From: Brasenia schreberi
Taxonomy: Eukaryota > Streptophyta > Magnoliopsida > Nymphaeales > Cabombaceae
DNA: 64,000 bases
Direction of reading: 5' to 3'
NCBI GenBank assembly: GCA_036023115.1
Contig: JAYKKT010000064.1
Location: forward strand, 11,322,001-11,386,000
Shown here: piece by piece, positions 53,201 through 64,000 of the stretch
Layout of the letters: each line of letters opens with the position of its first letter
Numbering within the stretch: position 1 is the first letter of the stretch
Position numbers and translations under genes: made by a program
The notes under the pieces: model-generated
What the model was told of the DNA's origin: nothing
Seen by the model: only the letters and a program-made list of their open reading frames with translations
Database searches by the model: none

Positions 53201-56200
53201 TAGAATATTGGAAAATTGTCCAGTAAGGTAATGGAGGTGGTAGATAATATGATGCAGAAAAAGATTTATATCCTATGTTTATAAGAGACAAAGTGGGTTG
53301 GAGAAAAAACAAAGGAGATTGAGGATACAAGTTTTAAATTATGATACTCAGGGAAGGGAAATGCTCGAAATGGAGTTGATATTATTATAAAAAAAGATTT
53401 AAAGGATAGTGTAGTAGACATACAACGATATGGTGACTAAATCATGACGTTGAAATTAGTGCTAAGAACATAAGTTTTGAATATAGTTTATGCTTACGCA
53501 CCCCAAGTAGGACTATAATATAGTATAAATACGGCATTTTGGAAGGAGTTAGATAAGGTGATTCAAAAAATTCCACAAAAGGAGATGATTTGTTTAGGAG
53601 ACTTAAATGAATATGTCGGTAAAGAGGCAATAGGATATCAGGGTATTCTCTTGAAAACTTTGAGTTATGGGATACAAATGAGAAAGGTAGGGAGATTTTA
53701 AATTTTGTTATGGCATTTGATCTCTTTATAGCCAATACAATCTTTAAAAAATGAGATGAATATTTAATTACTTATAAGAGTGGTTTATCACAAACAAAAC
53801 TTTATTATTTTGTTTGTAGGAAAAAAGATAAATCGTGTTGTAAAGATTGTAAGGTAATTCTAAAAGAAAGTTTAACCACCCAACTTATGGATTTAGAGAT
53901 AAAATAGTAGACAAAGAAGAAAAGAGTGCATATAACTATTCAAATTAAATGGTGGAACCTCAAAAGCGGGAAAGAAGGTATATTTAAACAAAAAATTCAT
54001 CAAGGAAATGCTTAGACTTATGTTGGTACACCTTGTAATATGTGAAACAATATTGCTATACATATTAAGAAAGTGACGAAAGATGTGTTAAGTGAATCTA
54101 AGGGAGGTGTACCGGCACAAAAAGAAGCTTGATGGTGGAGTGAAGTGGTGCAAAATAAAGTAAGACAAAGAGGGCATGTTATAAATTACATTATGCGAAA
54201 AAGATTACTGAAACTTTAGAAGCTTATAAGAAAGCAAAAAAGAAGCGAAAAAGGTCATCAGTGAAGCAAAAGCTAAAATTTGAGAGGATTTATATAAAAA
54301 GCTCAACTTAAAAGAAGGTGAAAGTGATATTTTTAGGATATATAGGGCTAGAGATAAGAAAACTAAGGATCTTAATTTTGTTAGATGCATAAAAAACGAG
54401 GATGGGAAAATTCTAATGGCAAATGATGATATAAAAAATAGATGGAAAGCTTATTTTTATAAGATTTTTAATGAAAATAAAGATGTTAGCTCTTAAAAAT
54501 ATGAAGGGTGGTAAATCTTTATGACCAACAAATATTCTTATATAAGTTTGGAAAATCTTAAGAGAGACGGGAATCATTTGGCTCACAAGACTATTTAATG
54601 AAATATAGAGAAACCAAAATATGCTCGAGGAATGGAGAGTGAGTATACTTATACCCAAATACAAGAATAAATGAGATATTGAGAATTGTGCGAATTATTG
54701 GGGTATTAACGAGCTATACTTTGAAATTATGAGAAAGAATTATCGAACGTAGGTTAAGACAAGTATCAAGTACAACAGAGAATCAATTTGGATTCATGTC
54801 AGGCAGATCTACTGTTGAAGCGATTCACCTTTTGAGACATCTTATGAAACATTTTAGGGCAAAAAAGAAAGACCTTCACATGATATTTATTGATCTAGAA
54901 AAAACTTATAATAGGGTACTGAGGGAGGTTCTTTGGAGAACCTTGAAAAAATGAGGTGTCCCATTCACATACATTAACCGTATAAGAGACATGTATGATG
55001 GTGCAAAAACATGTGTTAGGACTCACAAAGGAATGACAGACTTCTTTGAAGTTAATATTGGGTTACATCAAGGATCAACTTTAAGTCCATACTTAGTTAT
55101 AATGGTGATTGATGAGTTAACAAAACATATTCAAGATAAGTACCTTAGTGTATGTTATTTGCATATGACATTGTATTAGTGGAGGAGTCTAAGGAAAAAG
55201 TTAATAGAAAATTGGAACTATGGAGAAAAACATTAGAAAGTAAAGGCTTCCGACTTAGTAGAACAAAGACAAAATATATGGAATGTAAGTTTGATCATTT
55301 GGTTACTTCAGAGTACATAGAAATTAAAATGGGTAAACATTGTATCTCCTAAAAAGAAAGTTTTAAATACTTTTTCAGAGTGATGGAAGAAATGATGAAG
55401 ATGTTACACATAGAATTAATGCTGGTTGGTTAAAATGGAGAGGAGCATCAAGTATTTTTTGTGATAAGAAGATACTACAAACAACAACAACTAAGCCTTT
55501 TCCCATATTAGGTGGGGTCGGCTACATGGATTCTTTATTTCCGCAGAGCCCTATCATATGCCATGTTAACAGTTAACTCACAATAAGCTAAATCATTCTT
55601 TATTGTTTCTTTCCAATACTTTTGTGGTCATCCTTTATCATACTTTCCAAATTTAGTTTTTCATACCTTCTTACAGGTTCTTCTTTTGATCTTCTTTGTA
55701 TATGTCCAAACCATCTTAAACGATATTCTCTCATTTTATCCTCTATTGGTGCCACTCCTAATTTGTTTCTATTAACCTCATTATGTAGACGGTCTTTTCT
55801 TGAATGACCACTCATCCATCTCAACATCTTTATTTTTGTCACATATATCTTTTGTACATGTTGATGATTAACTGCCCAACACTCATAACCATAAAACATG
55901 GTGGGTCTAATTGCTGCTCTATAATATTTACCTTTTAACTTTAATGGTATCTTCTTATCACAAAGAATACCTGATGCTCCTTTCCATTTTAACCAACCAT
56001 CATTAATTCTATGCGTAACATCTACATCAATTCTTCCATCACTCTGAAAGATTGACCCTAGGTATTTAAAACTTTCCTTTTGGGGTTGCAGTGTGTGCTA
56101 ATTTTAATTTCTATGTCCTTTGAAGTAACCAAATGATCAAACTTACATTCCATATATTCTGTCTTTGTTCTACTAAGTCGGAGGCCTTTGCTTTCTAATG

Positions 56201-59200
56201 TTTCTCTCCATAGTTCCAATTTTCTATTAACTTTTTCCTTAGACTCCTCCACTAACATAATGTCATATGCAAATAACATACACCGAGGTACTTCATCTTG
56301 ATTATGTTTTGTTAACTCATCAATCACCATTATAACTAAGTATGGACTTAAAGTTGATCCTTGATGTAACCCAATATTAACTTCAAAGAAGTCTGACATT
56401 CCTTTGTGAGTCCTCACACATGTTTTTGCACCATCGTACATGTCTCTTATACGGTTAATGTATGTGAATGAGATACCTCATTTTTTCAAGGTTCTCCAAA
56501 GAACCTCCCTCGGTATCCTATTATAAGCTTTTTCTAGATCAATAAATATCATGTGAAGGTCTTTCTTTTTTGCTCTAAAATGTACCATAAGACGTCTCAA
56601 AAGGTGAATTGCTTCAACAGTAGATCTGCCTGGCATGAATCCAAATTGGTTCTCTGTTGTACTTGATACTTGTTTTAACCTACATTCGATAATTCTTTCC
56701 CACAAATTCATAGTATGGCTCATTAACTTGATACCTCGACAATTCGCACAATTCTGAATGTCTCCCTTGTTCTTATATATGAGTATAAGTGTACTCACTC
56801 TCCATTTCTCGGGCATCTTTTGGTTTCTCCATATTTCATTGTCTTGTGAGCCAAGTGATTCCTATTTCTCTTAGTATTTTTCAAACTTCTCCTACCGATT
56901 TACCACCCTTCATATGTTTAAGAGCCTCTTTCACTTCATTCTTTTGAATACGTCGGTAAAATTATGGTTTATATACTTTTCCAATTTGGCTAACTCTCTT
57001 AAGCTAATAAACATCTTTATTTTCATTAAAAAGCTTATAAAAATAGTTTTTTCATCTATTTCTTATATCATCATTTGCCACTAGAATTTTTTTATCCTCA
57101 TCTTTGATAACTACAATAACAACAACTAAGCCTTTTCCCATACTAGACGGGGTCGGCTTTGATACATCTAACATAATTAAAATTTTTAGTTTTCTTATCT
57201 CTAACCCTAGCTATCTTAAAAATATCTTTTTCACCCTCTTTTGAGTTGAGTTTTTTTATATAAATCCTTCTAAATTTTAGTTTTTGCTTGACTGACAGCC
57301 TTTTTCGCTTCCTTCTTTGCTTTCTTATAAGCCTCTAAAGTTTCACTAGTTTTCTTAGCATAATGAAATTTGTAACATGCCCTCTTTGCCTTATTATTTT
57401 GCACTACTTCACTCCACCACTAACCTTCTTTTTGTGCCGATACACCTCCCTTAGATACATCTAATACATCTTTCGCCACTTTCCTAATATGTATATTGTT
57501 CCATATATCACAAGGTGTACCAACATAATTCCAAACATCTCCTTGAAGGACTATTTGTTTAAATATATATTTTTTCTCATTTTTGAGGTTCCACCATTTA
57601 GTCCGAATAGCTTGATGCACTCTTTTCTTCTTTGCCCATCTTTTTATTTGTAAATCCATAACTAAAAGTCGATGTTGGGTGGTTAAGCTTTCTCCTGGAA
57701 TTACCTTGCAATCACGCTCTATCTTTTTTTTCTACAAATAAAGTAATCAATTTGTGTTTGTGATAAGCCACTCTTATAAGTAATTAAATGTTCATCTTCT
57801 TTTTTGAAGATTGTATTGACTATAAAGAGATCAAATGTCATAGCAAAATTTAAAATCTCCCTACCTTCCTCATTTATATCTCCAAAACCAAAGTTTCCAT
57901 GAATACCTTGATATCCTAATGCCTCTTTACCGATATGTCCATTTAAGTCTCCTCCTAAACAAATCATCTCCCTGTGTGGAATCCTTTAAATCACCTTATC
58001 TAACTCTTCTCAAAAAGATGTCTTTATACTATCTTCTAGTCCTACTTGGGGTGGGTAAGCACAAACTATATTCAAAACCTCTCCTCCTAACACTAATTTC
58101 AATGTCATGATTCAGTCGCCATATCGTTGGATGTCTACTACACTATCGTTTAGATCAGCCTTTTCCTTACTTTAGTACCATAATTTAAAACCTATATCAC
58201 TTTGTCTCTTGTAAACATAAAATATGAATCTTTCTCCGAATCATAGTATCTACCACCTCCATTAGCTTACCGGATAATGTTTCGATATTCCAAGAACCAA
58301 TACGAATCTTATTATCTAGGACTAGCTTCCTTATCCCACGCATCCGTCCATATTTAAAATGTGGAGATCCTCTTTGTGATAGGAAGATATTATTAAAGTT
58401 AAAATGTAAATATTATAGAGCAACAATTAGACCTGTCGTGTTTTATGGTTTTGAGTGTTGGGCAATTAATCATTAATATGTACAAAAGATATCTGTGACA
58501 GAAATGAAGATGTTGAGATGGATGAATGATCATACAAAAAAAGACTGTATACATAATGAGGTTATCAGAAACAAATTAGGAGTGGTACCAATAAAGGATA
58601 AAATGAGAGAATATCGTTTAAGATGGTTTGAAAAAACTAGATTTTAAAAGTATTAAAAGAGGTAGAGGACAACTGCAAAAGTGTTGGAAAGAAACAATAA
58701 AGAATGATCTAGCTTATTGTGAGTTAACTGCTAATATGGCACATGATAGGGCTCTGTAGAACAAAGAATCCATGTAGCCGACCCCGTCTAGTATGGGAAA
58801 AGGCTTAGTTGTTGTTGTAGTTGTTGTTGGTGTTGGTGTATCTGCCTTTACTATGTGTTCACAATGCATATGGTGTATAGGAGGGATGGAGAGAATTGCA
58901 TGAAAAAAAACAAATATTTTCTCAAAATGTACCATGTATTTGATTAGCTGGCTATGGTATACGTGGATCAATGGGGTTCAAATGCCCAAGGTGGTACACG
59001 CGCCTAGACAGTCTAGTCACTCTTAGGCATTGGCTTGGCACCTTGGCCCTCAAAATGTACCATGTGGCGGATGTCAAGTTGAACAATGAACACCCTTTGT
59101 GTTGAGTTGAACCATCTTAATGCATTTACCCCAAAAGATGGATGTCTGGTATATTAGAAGTACAATAAGTCTTTAGAAACAAGATGGTAATTTGAGACTA

Positions 59201-62200
59201 TTCTTTTAATCTAAAATTGAAAAAAAGAAGAGTCATGGAAAAAGTTCACTGAAAATTTTCTGTCTTGTGAATTGAAGTGTTTATTTTGCATATGGTGTTC
59301 CTACTAGTGCTAGTCCTCCAGAAGCTTAGATGGGGCCTTTGAATCTTTGTCAGCACTCTCAACTCTCAAGGATGAAAGTATGAAACAGAATATAAACTAA
59401 TGGAATTAATTATAAAGAATATCAAGAAACATATAGTTCAACATATTCCATGAATATGGGTATGGGTTATTTTTGTTTTAGGGAGGAAAAGGAGAGGTTT
59501 GAACTGGGGATCTGCTGCCTGACATATTCTGGTGCACCACCCTCTCTGCGATGTGACCTACCATCGGGGTGGTAGGTATTAGGTTTTAGTGCTAAGATGT
59601 CCTCTCCATGGATTGCGTTTGTTATTATGTAGCAAATCAGAAGTGAAGTTGGCTCGGAAAAAGTTAGACAAATAAATGAATACAGCAGCTGGTTTTTGCA
59701 GGAGTGTTTCTGAGCTCTATAGTTGGTTGGAACTGTTGCAAATTTGACCTTTGTCAACCTTTATAACCCAATTGAACTTGGCACTACCTTCCACCTTTTA
59801 AGATCCAAACTATTAAAATGTCTAAGACTGGCTTGACCGAAGGTCTGGTATCCTTATTCTGACAGTCATGTGTATGGTTAAACTGAGTCATACTGAACCA
59901 CCTTGTCATATATAAATCATAGTCTGCTTGTCCTGGCCCCTTCCAAGTATCTCTCTGGTTGTTTTGTGAATCCTGAAATGTCTGAGTTTCTGTCTATGCA
60001 TCAGAAACACTGGCTCTAGCACTAACAATTTTTCACTTGACTTGAAAATGGTGCGTCTCAAAGCTTCATACTATCTTCTTTTCTTTTTATAAAGTGGACA
60101 ACTGATATTGTTGGAAATAACGGACAAGATGTTCTAAATGCAACAACCTATATGTGATAGAAGAGAATTAAAAATCTGCCGCTAATGTTTTATTTTGTAA
60201 ACATTTTGCGTTTCCAAATACTGGTTCTATGCTAAAGAATACTAACCTGTGCACCAAACAAGCTCTTAAGAAGTTGGATTTCTATGATATCTGAAACATT
60301 TTTTAGGCTTATCTACTTCAGTTTGCTGCATGATTCATCCCTTCTCTTGCATTTTAAGATGGTTGCCGTCCACTGCTGTGGGTTTCTCCTCTTTTGCATT
60401 TGGTAAGGCTAGTAAACACCCATGAAATCGGTAGTTCAACTTATCTTGAGGTGGGTTCATTAAACCAAGTGCTCCGAACAAGGGCTCACTTAATGCTCTT
60501 ACTCTGCTTGTCTCTGTATCGGTTTTCTTAGTTGAGTTATATCTAGTAGTTTCTTTTTAATGTATGTGTATGTTACAAGAGCATACTAACAACTAGTTGA
60601 GTGGGTATACATTCCGTCAATGGGTTAGGGGTTCTATCCTTGCAATATTCTGTTCAAATAAATTTTAACTAATAAATGTGTCTTTTTCTGATGAAAATTA
60701 TATAAAATGTTAGGTTTTAAGTTTTTTGAGCTAGCATGTGTGCAGCTCATGGCTTTGGCTCAAATGAGCTAAAGGGCTGAGCAGGTGACCTTTGGAGGTT
60801 AAGGGGGTGAGTTCAAGAAGCATTATTTGGTTCATTTACCAGGCATAGATGGATGGTTCTATTTATAGTTGAGGGTTTAGTGTTATGAATTGAGAGATAT
60901 GGGAATGTTTCTACTTATATGTTATTCTTAATTTTCATGAAGTAACTTATATCTGCCACGGGTGTTGCTAAAATGAACCCCCAGGTAGTCATCACAAAGT
61001 TTAGGTTTCGTGCTTTCATAGATCAATTACTTCTCAAATGTCTCTTTTTCTGCTCTCAAAATGGCACCGCGTACCAGGTGATGCTTGTATTTATCAATTT
61101 TAAGATACAATATATGCCATTTCTTAGGAGTATTTAACCCAGTAATAGAAAAGCAGATGCTATGAATCTGACATAGTTGGCAAACCCAGAAGTTGGTTCA
61201 CTTGAGAAATTTGACATAGCTTAATGAGTTCACATGGCAACTCAAGCGGGTATGGGATGCCATTTCTTTATTGCTTATAAATCTAAATATTGAATAGGAT
61301 GTTAGATTTTCAGTAATACATGCAGAGATAATAAAACCTCTAGAACGAAAAAAAATCAAGCACTAGCTCAGTTATAAAATTCAAGTTAACGTGACAATTA
61401 TAACTGAATTGCATAGTGGATGATGAAACTACTACAACTACAACTACAACTAAGCCTTTTTCCATAGTAGATGGAACTCCGCCTATGTAAGGGATCACCC
61501 TTGCATGCATGGCCAGTCTCAAGCCCAGAAAAAGGAGGGTTAGGCTTCGGACAGCCAGTGTAAAACTTTGTCTGACTTAACATTTAAAATATCAGCACTG
61601 TTTCAATGACTGGTCTGATCCAGAGATGACTTGGTCAAATTTGGATAACTCAGTAGCAAGCCAAGAATGCTCGTGGCTTGAACTAGATAAGGATGGCATG
61701 CTGGCCCTTTTTATGGTTTCCTGGGTCCAATCACTGGGTTTTGCCAACTATGGATTCCATTACTAGTTATTTTGCCAGCTCCATTGAATATGATAAGTCG
61801 GTGTCTTGGTAATATTCTTTTATGTTTATATCTTTAAAGTATGAATCTTAAAAACATTGTTAATGGAATTCATGTGGAGATAAGTGTTCCTTTGATACCT
61901 TTTTCGGTGTTTGGAGATAAAGAAATATTAGAGTATTTGATAAGGTGGGAAGATCCTTGATTGGGCTGCTGAAAAGTTGACACAGAGGTAGTCTTTTAGG
62001 GTCTGTTGTAGAATCTGTTGAGCTTGTACAGTTGTTTTATTGCGAAGTGTTATCTTTTTCTCTAATTTCTTTTCTAGGGCTCTTTTTATGTAAATAGATT
62101 CAGTCAATTCTCATGGAGCATCAATCAACTTATATTTGGCATTTTCAGGTCAAGCGATTTATGCAATAACTGCAAGCGACCTGGACATTATGCTAGAGAG

Positions 62201-62850
62201 TGCCCAAATGTATCTGTCTGCAACAACTGCAGCCTCCCAGGGTAAAAGAAATTGCTGCCATTTTGCGGTTGCTACTGGTGTTATCCTTATGCCAATTCTG
62301 CGGGCTTGATATTTTCAGGCACATTGCTGCTGAATGCAGTAATAAATCTCTGTGTTGGAACTGTCGGGAACCCGGTCATGTGGCCAGTGAGTGTCCAAAT
62401 GAAGCCGTCTGTCATACTTGTGGTAAAGTAGGTCACCTTGCAAAAGACTGTTCAGCCCCGGCACTTCCTCCCGGTGATATGAGGCTCTGTAACAACTGTT
62501 ATAAGCAAGGCCATATAGCTGCGGATTGTACAAACGAGAAGGCATGCAACAATTGCCGAAAAACAGGTCATCTTGCACGCGATTGTCCGAATGAGCCGGT
62601 TTGCAACTTCTGCAACATTGTGGGGCATGTTGCGAGGCAATGCCCCAAGGCTGGCATGATGGGAGACCGTGGCATGGGGCGGAGCATCGGCTACCGGGAT
62701 GTCGTCTGCAGAAGCTGTAATCAAGTGGGTCACATGAGCAGGGACTGCATTGCTCCCATTATGATCTGTCAAAATTGCGGCGGCCGTGGCCATGTGGCAT
62801 ATGAATGTCCATCAGGTAGGCTTATTGATCGTGGATTTCGCAGGTACTGA
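47252..62850 (+). CDS. CCHC zinc-knuckle RNA-binding protein (CNBP/GIS2-like, SR-rich N terminus)
   Basis: A 250-residue nucleic-acid-binding protein of the CNBP/GIS2 type, in three exons: 47252-47379, 62149-62241 and 62319-62850. All junctions are GT-AG and the frame closes. Exon 1 encodes an Arg/Ser-rich start (MDSRSRSPRSRSRSPPR) as in plant homologues. Exons 2 and 3 encode nine C-X2-C-X4-H-X4-C knuckles, from CNNCKRPGHYAREC to CQNCGGRGHVAYEC; the second is split by intron 2 between PG and H. The tail is GRLIDRGFRRY. Such proteins bind single-stranded RNA or DNA and affect translation or splicing; targets are unknown here. Intron 1 is 14.8 kb of nested transposons. The open frame from an ATG at 62200 inside exon 2 is not the start: the SR exon joins in frame and restores knuckle 1. 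No coding break seen. Confidence 0.93.
48192..49736 (-). mobile_element. Ty1/copia relic: RNase H fragment and 3' LTR
   Basis: On the minus strand the RNase H part reads VLLSSTEAEC, then TRELTWLKRFLQDLGAS, MYCDNKSVIYIANNNTFHER and TKHIKMYCHYI, with stops and frameshifts. It is followed by a polypurine tract (TTTGAGGGGG) and an LTR of about 395 bp (48586 to about 48192; TGTTAAAATA...GTTACA, with TATAAATA near 48375). The 5' half is missing; it ends where LINE copy E begins. Confidence 0.8.
49737..52788 (+). mobile_element. RTE-type LINE copy E, internally deleted, interrupted by a hAT element
   Basis: It starts CAATGGTTTCGAGAACTCCG, the same 5' end as copy F. The leader and endonuclease (MEVVDTMIRRKIHILCLQET, GGDLNGHAGKEALGYQG, QIDYFICRKK) are followed by the linker. 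It is interrupted at 51339-52350 by a hAT element. It resumes with EVWKILGEIGITWLTRLFNE and then jumps at about 52518 to the C-terminal LRWFGHIQRRSKEP. Almost the whole reverse transcriptase is deleted. The 3' tail with TTG repeats ends at about 52788, where copy F begins directly. Stops and frameshifts are present. Confidence 0.9.
51339..52350 (-). mobile_element. Deleted hAT copy nested in LINE E, perfect 8-bp TSD
   Basis: 1012 bp with ends CAGTGTTGTTTG and CAGATAATACTG, flanked by ATATAAAC (51331-51338, 52351-52358). The left 300 bases match, inverted, the 3' end of the full hAT at 30276-33485, including remnants of the acidic transposase tail. The subterminal CGTATCG words are shared. The middle (about 51850-52130) was not recognised in the full copy and may be filler. 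It cannot encode transposase. Confidence 0.93.
55477..58372 (-). mobile_element. RTE-type LINE copy G, inserted antisense into copy F, 19-bp TSD
   Basis: A nearly complete minus-strand copy: endonuclease (GGDLNGHIGKEALGYQG, QIDYFICRKKR, 58300-57700), reverse transcriptase (MPEKWRVSTLILIYKNKGD, FGFMPGRSTVEAIHLLRRLM, CMLFAYDIMLVEES with Asp-to-Tyr in FADD, 56820-56058), C-terminal part and CAA-rich 3' end at 55477. It is cut in the 5' leader. Flanks TTTGTGATAAGAAGATACT (55458-55476) and TTTGTGATAGGAAGATATT (58373-58391) are a 19-bp TSD with two mismatches. It carries its own insertion at 57109. Confidence 0.92.
57109..57156 (-). mobile_element. 48-bp LINE 3' stub inserted into LINE G
   Basis: Only the last 48 bases of the LINE family, same strand as copy G, flanked by CTTTGAT on both sides (57102-57108, 57157-57163). 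Copy B at the matching site has no such insert. Confidence 0.85.
58938..59048 (+). mobile_element. Short SINE with 17-bp perfect TSD
   Basis: A 111-bp insert flanked by CTCAAAATGTACCATGT on both sides (58921-58937, 59049-59065). It contains TTAGCTGGCTATGG (A-box-like) and, about 30 bases later, GGGGTTCAAATGCCC (a good B box). This is the layout of a tRNA-derived SINE. Confidence 0.75.
59066..61426. other. Zinc-knuckle gene intron 1, no further gene seen
   Basis: Largely ordinary intron sequence. A possible tRNA-like word pair (TAGTTGAGTGGG, GGGGTTCTATCC) lies at about 60595-60650, and a GTTCAAACC-like B box on the minus strand near 59500; neither could be delimited. Confidence 0.45.
61427..61580. 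mobile_element. LINE end-to-end rearrangement (3' end antisense, 5' leader sense)
   Basis: Positions 61427-61469 are the LINE 3' end in minus orientation (ACAACTAAGCCTTTTTCC on plus). Positions 61470-61580 are the LINE 5' leader in plus orientation (AACTCCGCCTATGTAAGGGA...). Coding sequence is absent. The inverted layout resembles twin-priming 5' inversion. No TSD was fixed. Confidence 0.8.
61581..62148. other. End of zinc-knuckle gene intron 1
   Basis: AT-rich intron sequence running to the acceptor TTTTCAG at 62142-62148. No other feature seen. Confidence 0.55.
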
Positions 62851-63867
62851 TCTTTGGCGACATGCCTTTGAGGGATTGAGGTGACATTCAGAAACACGAA
62901 TGAGTTTGATATGGATTTTGCCTTCTGGATTTGTAGTTGTGATTGGTGTTTCCTGTGCCTTTGAACAAGAGGACCCTCTTGGGATGCTTAATTGCAGTTA
63001 TTTCCTGGAATTTCGATTATATATGGCAGATCATTTAAATGAGTTGATTATTCATGTCATGTTTAGGTCGTTACCTTGCTTATATGTTCTTTATCTTTTG
63101 CGTAATTGGTTGCATGAAGCTTATATTATGGCAATTTTTATTCTTCAGAATGGATCGCAGTCTGCTAATCCTCAAACAGAGAAAGATTTGAAGATGGGAG
63201 CGTTTATATGAACATAAACAAAAATAAAAAACAAGCCTCATGTCACAATAAGTGGGGTTGGCATTTATATGGACATAAGGTGTTTACTGTTAGGTAGCAA
63301 AGACGCAAAAAGCAAGGACTTGCTTTTTGCATTTTCACAGAACCTCGGACTTTAATTGTATAAAACACCATCCAACACTCCCAACTGCCAAAGTTCAATG
63401 CTAGGGTCACGGGGAATATCAAAATTTTGTCATAACAATAGCTGTAGGCCAACGATTACAGTTGAGGTCTTCAATCAAATCGGATCATTTGAATTATGTA
63501 TATACAAACACACAGGGGGGTGGGAGTGGGGGTGTTTGATTCTAATGGTTCGATTTCAACCCTTAAGCTGGCAACCGGTACTCATTTTTTTTCTTTTCAA
63601 TCTGAACCAACCAAATTGCAAAGCAAAAGAACTAAAAGAAACTGTTTGTGTACTGCCCACACACAGACTAGCTTACTCGGTTCTTTGAACACACCTATTT
63701 AAAATGCACATGAAGATGGTTTGACATTGTTTTGGCATCCATTAGATTTTCGTCGGAAAAGTATAACTTAGCCAGACCATATTCGTTTGCTTGTCGTACC
63801 TTCACAGTCACGTATTAACCAAAAGGTTTGTATACTGCCCAAATTTATTAAATATCAACACCCTAGA
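62851..63867. other. 3' flank of the zinc-knuckle gene
   Basis: Contains the 3' UTR. A weak LINE-tail-like word (CAAGCCTCATGTCACAATAA, then GTGGGGTTGGC) lies at about 63231-63262. No gene seen. Confidence 0.5.
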
Positions 63868-64000
63868 AGGTATGAAAAGCTAGATTTTGAAAGTATTAAA
63901 AGAGGTAGAGGACGATAAAAAAAGTGTTGGAAAGAAACAATAAAGAATGATATGCTAACATGACACAGGATAGGTCTATGTGGAAACAAAGAATCCATGT
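63868..64000 (+). mobile_element. RTE-type LINE copy H, cut by the window end
   Basis: C-terminal LINE sequence (RRYEKLDFESIKRGRGR, then KCWKETIKND with a stop and deletion) continuing to AATCCATGT at the window edge. 5'-truncated. Confidence 0.85.

Larger units (their letters stand above)
52789..58835 (+). mobile_element. RTE-type LINE copy F, split by LINE G
   Basis: Two pieces, 52789-55476 and about 58392-58835, are halves of one plus-strand LINE. The first carries leader, degraded endonuclease and reverse transcriptase ([48 protein letters not shown] with FADD altered to FAYD). The second carries the C terminus and the 3' end with TTG tail (58797-58835). They rejoin across LINE G at GATAAGAAGATA. 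Many stops and frameshifts, plus a deletion near 58630. Confidence 0.88.

Noticed and set aside
62200..62850. Zinc-knuckle gene starting at ATG 62200
   Set aside because: This frame reads through intron 2 and loses knuckle 1; exons at 47252-47379 and 62149-62241 splice in frame to give the family's SR-rich start.

Overview
The window is nuclear DNA of a flowering plant. Genes are split by GT-AG introns, plant-specific families are present (an MLO protein and an LRR receptor kinase close to Arabidopsis At2g24130), and the DNA between genes is AT-rich and full of Ty1/copia, RTE-type LINE, hAT and SINE-like repeats. The very long TE-filled introns suggest a woody, non-grass angiosperm, perhaps a magnoliid or a basal eudicot. 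That placement is inference only.

Layout. Positions 1-6260 are intergenic, with microsatellites, an LTR-like relic and a 170-bp mini-LINE with a 17-bp target-site duplication (TSD). A two-exon non-RD LRR receptor kinase lies at 6261-9747 (+). Positions 9.7-15.9 kb are repeat-rich and gene-poor. At 15.9-18.8 kb a decayed copia element ends in an LTR that abuts the kinase-domain half of a PXC1-like receptor kinase. Positions 18.8-28.7 kb are intergenic, with two antisense LINE copies and a tRNA-like SINE.

An apparently intact 14-exon MLO gene (498 aa) occupies 28752-44171 (+). Its introns hold a 3.2-kb hAT transposon with a perfect 8-bp TSD, a 3.1-kb gag/pol-less LTR element carrying fragments of a RAD5-type helicase and of TRAPPC2, and two LINE pieces. 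A three-exon CCHC zinc-knuckle RNA-binding protein gene runs from 47252 to 62850 (+). Its first intron is 14.8 kb and contains a copia relic, LINEs inserted into LINEs, and a deleted hAT copy inserted into a LINE.

One RTE-type LINE family dominates, with at least ten copies ranging from about 3.2 kb down to a 48-bp stub. Several copies have clear TSDs, and they make a readable insertion history. The host genes are not an operon and share no evident pathway. The most unusual items are the gene-fragment-carrying LTR element, the mini-LINE made only of LINE ends, and the LTR-kinase junction. Exon coordinates come from reading splice sites and protein similarity by eye; no alignment or search was run.
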